DNA of 6,832 bases from assembly GCA_002728355.1 (NCBI GenBank), contig PBXG01000005.1, positions 80,246 through 87,077 of the forward strand, read 5' to 3'. The position numbers were made by a program, and so were the translations under genes. The stretch's first letter is position 1. Every line of letters starts with the position of its first letter. Below are positions 1 through 6,029 of the stretch, piece after piece. The DNA is from Gammaproteobacteria bacterium (lineage in GTDB: Bacteria; Pseudomonadota; Gammaproteobacteria; GCA-002705445; GCA-002716945). Below the pieces are notes generated by a model that searched no databases, was not told the DNA's origin, and was given only the letters and a program-made list of their open reading frames with translations.

Positions 1-2
1 CA

Positions 3-116
3 GAAGTAATTTCCAGTAAGTGGGTAACTTATTTTTTTATAATATTCCTGGTATTGCTGGGTTTAAATCCAGAAGTATTAGCCAATTTAACGTTGTACGC
101 ACTCTCAAATATCTAA
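3..116 (+). CDS. Possible 3' end of a membrane-protein gene, 5' truncated by the window
   Basis: An open frame enters from the left edge and runs 37 codons to a TAA at 114-116. The peptide has one strongly hydrophobic stretch (WVTYFFIIFLVLLGL), then a short tail ending in LYALSNI. This would fit a final membrane helix. No other frame on either strand stays open across this stretch, and the stop lies just before a promoter-like element. I do not recognise the family. In E. coli secG lies near this locus, and one C-terminal helix would be compatible with SecG, but no SecG-specific motif is visible. A 37-codon open frame can arise by chance, so this is tentative. Confidence 0.35.
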   Translation, partial: EVISSKWVTYFFIIFLVLLGLNPEVLANLTLYALSNI

Positions 117-120
117 AGGG

Positions 121-149
121 TTGAAAAAATAATACATAGATTATAGACT
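121..149 (+). promoter_or_regulatory. Candidate sigma-70 promoter for the initiator tRNA and downstream operon
   Basis: TTGAAA at 121-126 matches the -35 consensus at five of six positions. Two overlapping -10 candidates follow. TAGACT at 144-149 has a 17-base spacer and TATAGA at 142-147 has a 15-base spacer; each matches four of six positions. Either would start transcription at about 153-157, a few bases before the mature tRNA at 160. Position and -35 quality support the call, but the -10 assignment is ambiguous. Confidence 0.5.
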
Positions 150-159
150 CCATATACAG

Positions 160-236
<77 letters not shown>

Positions 237-290
237 AAAAAATCACTTTTTCTCTACTTTAATGGCATCTTTTGTACTACAATTACATTG

Positions 291-314
291 AGCCCCAGAA
301 GGGGCTATTTTATT
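291..314 (+). terminator. rimP leader hairpin with U-tract: intrinsic terminator or attenuator
   Basis: AGCCCC (291-296) pairs perfectly with GGGGCT (301-306) around an AGAA tetraloop. ATTTTATT follows at 307-314. This has the form of a short rho-independent terminator. It lies 12 bases before the rimP start, between the tRNA and the protein genes. Terminator-like hairpins just upstream of rimP are known in proteobacteria (rimP leader class), and E. coli NusA represses its own operon through leader termination. I infer partial termination that sets the tRNA to mRNA ratio and may respond to NusA. The rest of the leader (237-290) shows no convincing structure. Confidence 0.65.
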
Positions 315-326
315 GGCTACGAATTA

Positions 327-794
327 ATGAGTGACTTAGAGGTAAAATTGATGGATGCTTTAAATGACATACTTGGAGTTGATGGCACTCGGGTTCTAAA
401 TGTCAATATCAATAAGTTTTCGAGGAATACAAAAATTCAAGTGATAATTGATAATAAAAATGGAATCACCGTAGATGAGTGCGCAAAAGTCTCTCGTATC
501 ACCGAGGATGTTATTAAACTTGATGATGAATTTAAAAATGAGTATACGCTTGAAGTTACATCACCAGGGATTAATAGACCTCTCTTTTTAGAGAATGATT
601 ACAAAGACAATATTGGTAGCAAAGTAAAAGTATCGCTTAAAAAACTGCAGGATAAAACTAAGAATATTTCTGGTATTATCATGGAGGTAGTTGATAAATT
701 TGTTGTTATAAAGGCTAGAAATAAAAGCTATAAGATCGAATTTGAAAATATTAAAAAAGCGAACTTAGATATAGAAATTGAGATAAAAAAATGA
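327..794 (+). CDS. rimP: Ribosome maturation factor RimP
   Basis: RimP (155 aa) is a cytoplasmic assembly factor that binds the 30S subunit and promotes its maturation. The N-terminal alpha/beta domain (about 1-88) contains the family signatures GITVDECAKVSR (46-57) and LEVTSPGINRPL (75-86). The C-terminal SH3-like domain covers about 90-155 and includes the conserved KKANL (143-147). Length is close to the E. coli protein (about 150 aa). I chose the ATG at 327 because the protein then begins MSDLEVKL, which lines up with the E. coli start MSTLEQKL. An upstream in-frame TTG at 288 would place the leader hairpin inside the gene. A second ATG at 351 has a better Shine-Dalgarno (GAGG at 339-342) but would remove part of the first helix. 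No clear ribosome binding site precedes 327. The stop overlaps the nusA start (ATGA). Confidence 0.95.
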   Translation: MSDLEVKLMDALNDILGVDGTRVLNVNINKFSRNTKIQVIIDNKNGITVDECAKVSRITEDVIKLDDEFKNEYTLEVTSPGINRPLFLENDYKDNIGSKVKVSLKKLQDKTKNISGIIMEVVDKFVVIKARNKSYKIEFENIKKANLDIEIEIKK

Positions 795-2284
795 ATAAAG
801 ATATATTAATGGTTATAGAAACAGTTGCTAATGAAAAAACCGTTAGCAAAGATATAATTGTTGATGCAATTGAGCATGCGCTTGCCGGTGCTGTTAAAAA
901 GAAGTATAGATTAGAAGAAAAAACTGATATTGAGGCAAGAGTATCAATCGACCTACAAACAGGAGACTATACAACTTTTAGAAGATGGCAAGTTGTTAAT
1001 GAGATTGAAGAAGATCAAGAGAATTCCCAAATTCTTGTTTCGAGTAAAATTGCCAAAGATAACAATCTAGGTGTTGAAGATTGGTACGAAGAACAAATTG
1101 AATCAATTAAATTTGGCAGGATACTGGCACAAGCTGCAAAAAATGTAATTGTACAAAAAGTTAGAGACGCTGAAAGAAGTAGGATTGTAGATTTATACTT
1201 ACCTAAAGTAGGCGAATTAATTTTTGGTATTGTAAAAAGAGTAGAGAAGGGCAATGTTTACATTGATTTAGGAATGCCTGATAAAAATACTGTAGATGAA
1301 GCGATGATATTAAAAGAAAACTTAATTCCACGTGAAGTAATAAGGCCAGGTGATCGCCTAAGAGGATTCTTGAGTGATGTTCAGCCGGAAACTAGAGGAC
1401 CTCAATTATACATAAGTAGAAAAGCACCGGAATTTCTCGTTGAGCTCTTCAAATTAGAGGTACCAGAAGTTGGACAGGGGTTAATTGAGATTTTAGGTGC
1501 AGCAAGAGATCCAGGATTAAGAGCAAAAATCTCCGTAAAGTCAAATGATCCTAAATTAGATGCAATTGGTGCGTGCGTAGGCATGAGAGGGTCGAGAGTC
1601 CAATCTGTTTCTAATGAATTAGGCGGCGAGAGAATTGATATTATAATGTGGGATGAAGATCCGGCTAAATTTGTAATTAATGCGATGTCACCTGCTGAAG
1701 TATTATCTATTGTTGTAGATGAAGAGAAGAAATCAATGGATTTAGCAGTTTCAGAAGAGCAATTATCGCAAGCAATTGGAAGAGGGGGACAAAATGTTAG
1801 ATTAGCGAGTGAACTCACTGGATGGACTTTAAATGTCATGAGCAAGGAAGAATCAGATAATAAGATCATGGAAGAAAATAAAAAAATTTCCTCTATGTTT
1901 ATGGAAGAGCTAAATGTTGATCAAGATGTTGCAGACGTTTTAGCCAAAGAGGGTTTTTCATCCATTAATGAAATAGCATATTGCTCACAAGATGAATTCA
2001 ACTCTATAGAGGATTTTGATGATGAAATTGTACAAGAATTAAGAAAGAGAGCGCTTGAAAATTTAGAAGAAAAAAAATCAAAACTTGGTAAAGATAACTT
2101 AATTTCTGATTTTGATGAGCTATCAGAGGAAAATGTAATAAAATTAAACTCACAAAATATTAATAGTAAAGATGATCTTGCTGATTTGTCTGTTGATGAA
2201 CTTCTTGACATGATAGAATTATCACATGATGTGGCAGGTAAAATTATCATGAAGGCGCGAGAAAGATGGAATAAAGAAGATTAA
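791..2284 (+). CDS. nusA: Transcription termination/antitermination factor NusA
   Basis: NusA (497 aa, E. coli 495) binds RNA polymerase and nascent RNA. It modulates pausing, intrinsic termination and antitermination. Domains in order: the polymerase-binding N-terminal domain (about 1-130, with GDYTTFRRWQVV and VRDAER); an S1 domain (about 138-205, from GELIFGIVKRV); KH1 (about 230-300, with GACVGMRG at 260-267 and NELGGERIDII); KH2 (about 302-350, with AIGRGGQNVRLASELTGW around 328-345); and two acidic helix-hairpin-helix repeats (about 364-430 and 437-492). AR2-type repeats like the second are typical of proteobacteria and in E. coli contact the alpha-subunit CTD. The start overlaps the rimP stop by four bases with only weak SD-like sequence, which suggests translational coupling. 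No ylxR gene follows; infB begins 12 bases after the stop. Confidence 0.98.
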   Translation: MNKDILMVIETVANEKTVSKDIIVDAIEHALAGAVKKKYRLEEKTDIEARVSIDLQTGDYTTFRRWQVVNEIEEDQENSQILVSSKIAKDNNLGVEDWYEEQIESIKFGRILAQAAKNVIVQKVRDAERSRIVDLYLPKVGELIFGIVKRVEKGNVYIDLGMPDKNTVDEAMILKENLIPREVIRPGDRLRGFLSDVQPETRGPQLYISRKAPEFLVELFKLEVPEVGQGLIEILGAARDPGLRAKISVKSNDPKLDAIGACVGMRGSRVQSVSNELGGERIDIIMWDEDPAKFVINAMSPAEVLSIVVDEEKKSMDLAVSEEQLSQAIGRGGQNVRLASELTGWTLNVMSKEESDNKIMEENKKISSMFMEELNVDQDVADVLAKEGFSSINEIAYCSQDEFNSIEDFDDEIVQELRKRALENLEEKKSKLGKDNLISDFDELSEENVIKLNSQNINSKDDLADLSVDELLDMIELSHDVAGKIIMKARERWNKED

Positions 2285-2296
2285 GTTGGTGAAATC

Positions 2297-4474
2297 ATGA
2301 AAGATAATGATCAAAAGAAAAGTTTATCACTAAAAAATACTTCATCAGTTAGTAAAAAAAGTACAAAATCTGTATCAAGTTCTCCAGGTATTACTATCCA
2401 GGTAAAGCGAAAAAAAATCATAAATGCTGAATCATTATCTGATAATAAAGCTACTAAAAATCATTCTACTAACACTCAATTTAAGCAGAATCCTAAACCT
2501 ATCCAAAAGCCAGCAGCAACAACGAATACGATCAAACCTAATGATTCACAGAATGCTAAGAAAAAATCCAAGCGTGACAAAGATAGTATTGCTGATGGTT
2601 ATGAAAATAAAGAATTACATCTGAAAAATCCTAAATATGTTAGAGAATCAAAAAGTTCTTTATCAGATAATGAGAGGGATTTAATGATGCAGCATCAATT
2701 TGAGAAACCAACAGAGCCAGTTAGACGCACGATAGAAATATCAGAGAATATAACTGTAGGTGATTTAGCACAGAAAATATCCGTTAAATCCTCTGAGTTA
2801 ATAAAAGTCATGATGAATATGGGAGTTATGGCCACCATAAATCAATCTCTAGATCAGGACACTGCTGTATTGATAATCGAGGAGCTTGGTCATGATGCTG
2901 TCATAAAAGAAGCTAAATCGGACGAAGAAATTTTAACTCCAAAAATAAAAAATACGGAGCAACTAAAAACACGTCCTGCTGTAGTAACTATCATGGGACA
3001 CGTTGATCATGGAAAAACTTCTTTGCTTGATTATATAAGGAAAACAAAAGTTGCTAGTTCTGAGGCTGGCGGCATAACACAACATATTGGAGCATATACA
3101 GTTCAAACTAAAAAAGGAGATATAACTTTTTTAGATACGCCTGGACATGCTGCATTTTCTGCTATGAGAGCAAGAGGTGCACAAATCACAGATATAGTAG
3201 TATTGATTATATCAGCAGACGATAGTGTGATGCCACAAACTAAAGAAGCTATTGAGCATGCTCAATCAGCAAAGGTTCCTATAATTGTTGCAGTAAACAA
3301 AATTGATAAAGAAAATGCCGATCCAGATAAAGTAATTGGTGATTTATCACAGCATAATATTGTACCTGAGGAATGGGGCGGTGATACGATTTGCGTGAAA
3401 ATATCTGCACACACTGGACAAGGAGTAGATGATCTGCTTGAAGCAATAGCATTACAAGCAGAGATTCTAGAGTTAAAAGCATCATCTGCGGGTCCTGCTA
3501 TGGGTACCGTGATTGAATCATCGCTAGATAAAGGAAGAGGTCCTGTTGCAACAGTTCTAATACAAAATGGCAAGCTATCAAAAAAAGATTATATATTAGT
3601 AGGAAAAGAATTTGGAAGAGTGAGGGCTATGTATGACGAGGATAATAAAGAGATTGCATCAGCAGGCCCCGGAATTCCTGTCGTTATAACAGGACTGTCC
3701 GGTACTCCAAATGTAGCGGACAACCTAATTTCAACGAATGACGAGAAAAAAGTCAAAGAAATAGCATCTGCTCGAGAATCTAAACTCAAAGAGATAGAAA
3801 TGCAATCTAAACAAAAAACATTTTCAATAGAGAATTTTGGATCTGGAAGTGATAAAAAGAAAGAAATTGTGAATCTTATTATCAAGTCTGACGTTCAAGG
3901 AAGTTCTGAAGCAATTTCGTCATCATTAGAATCAATTAAAAATGATGAAGTTGGATTAGAAATAATATATAGCGGAGTAGGAGCAATTAATGAGTCTGAT
4001 GTGAATCTTGCTGCTAGTTCAGCTTCTACATTGATAGGTTTTAATGTTAGAGCTGATTCTAAAGCAAAGAAATTAATTGAAATAAATAATCAGGAGCTTT
4101 TTTATTTTAGTGTAATCTATGAACTGATTGATCATGTTAAAAATCAATTATCAGGTTTACTTGAACCAGATATCAAGGAGGAAATCATTGGTATTGCAGA
4201 AGTTAAGGATGTTTTTCGTTCTTCTAAGCTTGGTGCTATTGCTGGATCTATTGTTAGCGAGGGAGTTATACAAAAGGATCAACCCATAAGAGTGTTGAGA
4301 GATAATGTGGTGATTTACGAGGGAGAACTTGAATCTTTAAGGAGATTTAAAGAAGATGTTAAAGAAGTTAAAAGTGGAACAGAATGCGGGATAGGTGTCA
4401 AAGATTATAATGATATTAAAGCGGGGGATCAAATAGAAGTTTATAAGAGGACAGAAGTTAGTAGAACGGTATAA
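2297..4474 (+). CDS. infB: Translation initiation factor IF-2
   Basis: IF2 (725 aa) is the GTPase that brings fMet-tRNA to the 30S subunit and promotes 50S joining. The first 130 residues are Lys/Ser/Asn-rich and low in complexity. A single IF2_N module follows (about 143-200, [14 protein letters not shown]). The G domain has all motifs: GHVDHGKT (234-241), [10 protein letters not shown] (258-267), DTPGH (280-284), NKID (334-337) and SAHTGQG (370-376). Domains II, III and C2 complete the protein, with GVGAINESD and [14 protein letters not shown]. It is shorter than E. coli IF2 (890 aa) because the N-terminal region is reduced. The E. coli N1 subdomain appears absent: the start resembles the later segment ending in a basic IQVKRKK (34-40). 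The start at 2297 has a modest SD-like GGTGA (2289-2293). rbfA starts 5 bases after the stop. Confidence 0.98.
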   Translation: MKDNDQKKSLSLKNTSSVSKKSTKSVSSSPGITIQVKRKKIINAESLSDNKATKNHSTNTQFKQNPKPIQKPAATTNTIKPNDSQNAKKKSKRDKDSIADGYENKELHLKNPKYVRESKSSLSDNERDLMMQHQFEKPTEPVRRTIEISENITVGDLAQKISVKSSELIKVMMNMGVMATINQSLDQDTAVLIIEELGHDAVIKEAKSDEEILTPKIKNTEQLKTRPAVVTIMGHVDHGKTSLLDYIRKTKVASSEAGGITQHIGAYTVQTKKGDITFLDTPGHAAFSAMRARGAQITDIVVLIISADDSVMPQTKEAIEHAQSAKVPIIVAVNKIDKENADPDKVIGDLSQHNIVPEEWGGDTICVKISAHTGQGVDDLLEAIALQAEILELKASSAGPAMGTVIESSLDKGRGPVATVLIQNGKLSKKDYILVGKEFGRVRAMYDEDNKEIASAGPGIPVVITGLSGTPNVADNLISTNDEKKVKEIASARESKLKEIEMQSKQKTFSIENFGSGSDKKKEIVNLIIKSDVQGSSEAISSSLESIKNDEVGLEIIYSGVGAINESDVNLAASSASTLIGFNVRADSKAKKLIEINNQELFYFSVIYELIDHVKNQLSGLLEPDIKEEIIGIAEVKDVFRSSKLGAIAGSIVSEGVIQKDQPIRVLRDNVVIYEGELESLRRFKEDVKEVKSGTECGIGVKDYNDIKAGDQIEVYKRTEVSRTV
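2673..2689 (+). promoter_or_regulatory. Possible internal ribosome binding site and start for a short IF2 isoform
   Basis: GAGAGGG-like sequence (AGAGGG at 2673-2678) sits 5-8 bases before two consecutive in-frame ATG codons at 2684 and 2687 (IF2 Met130 and Met131). These lie just before the IF2_N module, after the low-complexity N-terminus. E. coli infB makes shorter IF2 forms from internal in-frame starts, so a similar product is plausible here. The site looks stronger than the annotated infB ribosome binding site. Purine-rich matches are common in AT-rich genes, so this is an inference. Confidence 0.35.
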
Positions 4475-4479
4475 TAAAT

Positions 4480-4821
4480 ATGTCAACACGTTTGCAAAAG
4501 GTACAAGACCTTCTACATAAAGAAATCGCACACCTTATACTTACTAGCGTTAATAACCCAATTATTTCTAAATCAGTTACCATTGCAGGCGTTAGTGTAA
4601 GTAAGGATCTTCGCTATTGTGATGTTTTTTTTACGACGTTTAACGATGATACAGATAAAGTTCAAAGAGACCTAAATAAAGCAGCAAAATATATTCGATT
4701 AGAACTATCCAAAAAGGTATATTTAAAACGAATACCCTCTATAAAATTCATTTATGATAAATCTATTGAGACTAGTCAAAAAATTGATGCTCTTATAAAT
4801 GATGTTAATGATAAAAAATGA
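4480..4821 (+). CDS. rbfA: 30S ribosome-binding factor RbfA
   Basis: RbfA (113 aa) is a small KH-type protein that binds late 30S precursors near the 5' end of 16S rRNA and aids maturation and cold adaptation. It shows the family pattern: an N-terminal helix with RLQKVQDLLHKEIAHLIL (4-21), VTIAGVSVSKDLRYCDVF (33-50), and the C-terminal IRLELSKKVYLKRIP then IKFIYDKS (88-95). It is shorter than E. coli RbfA (133 aa) because the disordered C-terminal tail is missing. The interhelical Ala-x-Gly kink of the KH fold aligns with A68-A69-K70, so the glycine appears replaced by lysine. No clear Shine-Dalgarno precedes the start, which lies 5 bases after infB. The stop overlaps the truB start (ATGA). 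Confidence 0.93.
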   Translation: MSTRLQKVQDLLHKEIAHLILTSVNNPIISKSVTIAGVSVSKDLRYCDVFFTTFNDDTDKVQRDLNKAAKYIRLELSKKVYLKRIPSIKFIYDKSIETSQKIDALINDVNDKK

Positions 4822-5696
4822 ACGATTGCCTTATACTGATTGATAAACCATTAAACTTAACATCTAATCATGTACTTCAATCTATGAAAAAAAGATTGAA
4901 GATTAAAAAAGCTGGATTAGTTGGAGTGCTTGATCCTTTAGCTACAGGCATGTTATTAATTGTAACAGGTGAGGCAACCAAATTTTCACAATATATTGAA
5001 ACTATGACAAAAGAATATGTTGTTACAATTAAATTCGGTTACAAAAGTTCTACTGGTGATGGTGAGGGAATAATTACTAAAGACAGTACGAACATATCTA
5101 ATCTTACTCGAAATAATGTTATCACAGCTTTATCGTCTTTTCTTGGTCAATCTTATCAATTACCTCCCATGCATAGTTCTGTTAAATATAATGGTAAAAA
5201 ATTATATCAATATGCACGAGATGGCATAGTGGTAGCAAGAAAAAAAAGAAAAATCGTTATAAGCGACATATCTCTGTTGGAGAAAAATATAGAAGATATT
5301 GATATCAAAGTTAGATGTAGCAAAGGTACCTATATAAGAACGCTTGTGGAAGATATAGGTGCTAAATTAGGTGTATCTACCTATACTAGGAGTATAAGAA
5401 GAATAGGAGTAGGTACATACACAGAAGATAGAATGGTTTCATGTGATCAAATACTAAATGGGAAATTATCGTCAGATAAACATATCGTAGATATTTCTGA
5501 AATGCTCTCTCACATTAAACCAATAACTCTCGGGCCTAATCATGAAAAACTGATTAAGAATGGCAGCGTTATAAATATAGAACTTCCTAATACAAAAGGC
5601 GATGTTGTAATGAAAAATATAGATAATAAGATTATTGGTATTGGCAATGTAGCAAATAACCGCATAAAACCCAAAAGATTGATTAACTTTCAGTAA
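4818..5696 (+). CDS. truB: tRNA pseudouridine(55) synthase TruB
   Basis: TruB (292 aa) isomerises U55 in the T loop of most tRNAs and also acts as a tRNA folding chaperone. The catalytic aspartate is D39 in GVLDPLATGML (36-46). GEATKFSQY (51-59), Tyr67 in KEYVV, QLPPMHSSVKYNGKKLY (114-130) and the CSKGTYIRTLVEDIG motif (167-181, Arg174 equivalent to E. coli Arg181) are all present. A PUA-like C-terminal domain spans about 235-292 and ends IKPKRLI. Length fits the family (E. coli 314). The segment before the catalytic loop reads AGLVG where nearly all TruB proteins have AGHTG or AGHAG, so the conserved His (His43 in E. coli) is Leu34. The start overlaps the rbfA stop by four bases, which suggests coupled translation. 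Confidence 0.96.
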   Translation: MNDCLILIDKPLNLTSNHVLQSMKKRLKIKKAGLVGVLDPLATGMLLIVTGEATKFSQYIETMTKEYVVTIKFGYKSSTGDGEGIITKDSTNISNLTRNNVITALSSFLGQSYQLPPMHSSVKYNGKKLYQYARDGIVVARKKRKIVISDISLLEKNIEDIDIKVRCSKGTYIRTLVEDIGAKLGVSTYTRSIRRIGVGTYTEDRMVSCDQILNGKLSSDKHIVDISEMLSHIKPITLGPNHEKLIKNGSVINIELPNTKGDVVMKNIDNKIIGIGNVANNRIKPKRLINFQ

Positions 5697-5701
5697 TAAT
5701 A

Positions 5702-5719
5702 GTTTGTATAAAAACAAAC
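5702..5719 (+). repeat. Small inverted repeat in the truB-rpsO gap
   Basis: GTTTGT (5702-5707) and ACAAAC (5714-5719) form a perfect 6-bp stem with a 6-base ATAAAA loop. No T-tract follows, so it does not look like an intrinsic terminator. It overlaps the -35 region of the rpsO promoter candidate and lies upstream of the rpsO ribosome binding site. It might be an operator or an mRNA processing hairpin. A stem this AT-rich could be chance. Confidence 0.3.
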
Positions 5720-5731
5720 AGATGATAGAAT
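5704..5731 (+). promoter_or_regulatory. Candidate extended -10 promoter for rpsO-pnp
   Basis: TGATAGAAT at 5723-5731 matches the extended -10 form TGnTATAAT with one mismatch. A weak -35, TTGTAT (5704-5709), lies 16 bases upstream of the hexamer. Transcription would start near 5738 and give a short leader carrying the rpsO ribosome binding site. E. coli also has a separate rpsO promoter between truB and rpsO, so function and position agree. This is the only sizeable gap inside the protein-coding cluster. Confidence 0.45.
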
Positions 5732-5743
5732 ACACTGTCAGTT

Positions 5744-5747
5744 GGAG
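5744..5747 (+). promoter_or_regulatory. Shine-Dalgarno of rpsO
   Basis: GGAG within TTGGAGT lies 6 bases before the rpsO ATG. It is the clearest ribosome binding site at the start of any gene here and fixes the rpsO start. Most other genes of the cluster have weak sites and probably rely on coupling. Confidence 0.75.
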
Positions 5748-5753
5748 TAAATA

Positions 5754-6023
5754 ATGGCAATTTCGAATATTACAAAACAAAATATTGTAAAAAAATATGG
5801 AAAATCCGAGAAAGATTGCGGTTCTAGTGAAGTGCAAATAGCACTTCTGACAGAAAATATTAATAGTCTTGGTAATCATTTCACAAATAATAAGAAGGAT
5901 ATACATTCTCGAAGAGGTCTTTTAAAAATGATAATGAAACGACGCTCTCTAATGAAGTATTTAAAGAAAAAGAATTTAGAAAGTTATAATAATCTGATTA
6001 AGGAATTAGGTTTAAGGAAATAA
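5754..6023 (+). CDS. rpsO: 30S ribosomal protein S15
   Basis: S15 (89 aa, same length as E. coli with its Met) is a primary 16S rRNA-binding protein of the 30S platform. It binds the helix 20/21/22 junction and also contributes to an intersubunit bridge. The family core is clear: [17 protein letters not shown] (23-39), NHF (41-43), [14 protein letters not shown] (47-60), [12 protein letters not shown] (62-73) and a C-terminal LGLRK. His42, Asp49 and Ser52 (41, 48 and 51 without Met) are the residues known to contact the rRNA G-U/G-C motif. A strong SD precedes the ATG. In E. coli S15 represses its own mRNA through a pseudoknot at the start site; I cannot see an equivalent structure by eye. 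pnp follows after only 6 bases. Confidence 0.98.
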   Translation: MAISNITKQNIVKKYGKSEKDCGSSEVQIALLTENINSLGNHFTNNKKDIHSRRGLLKMIMKRRSLMKYLKKKNLESYNNLIKELGLRK

Positions 6024-6029
6024 TAATTA

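Noticed and set aside
57..72. Imperfect palindrome CTGGGTTTAAATCCAG resembling a tRNA T arm or terminator
   Set aside because: The stem is only 4 bp, no T-tract follows, and the surrounding bases do not form a tRNA acceptor stem or CCA end.
251..262. boxA-like sequence (TCTACTTTAA) in the rimP leader
   Set aside because: The match to the boxA consensus is partial (about 7 of 10) and T-rich sequence is common here. No boxB or second copy supports it.
278..283. TACAAT as a second -10 element between the tRNA and rimP
   Set aside because: The hexamer is good, but no convincing -35 lies 16-18 bases upstream and no extended -10 TG is at the right place. It would also start RNA right at the hairpin.
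288..326. TTG-initiated N-terminal extension of RimP (13 extra codons)
   Set aside because: It would put the terminator-like hairpin inside the coding region, and the extension has no counterpart in RimP. The ATG at 327 matches the family start.
1402..1869. Long open frame on the minus strand within nusA
   Set aside because: It is the antisense shadow of strongly conserved NusA KH domains and its peptide shows no family features.
4810..4821. rbfA-truB overlap as a second programmed frameshift site
   Set aside because: The sequence T AAA AAA does not allow good P-site re-pairing after a -1 slip, so ordinary ATGA stop-start coupling explains it.
5472..5906. Minus-strand open frame across the truB end and rpsO start
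   Set aside because: It overlaps two clearly recognised genes. The Ile/Tyr/Phe-rich peptide is what antisense AT-rich DNA produces.
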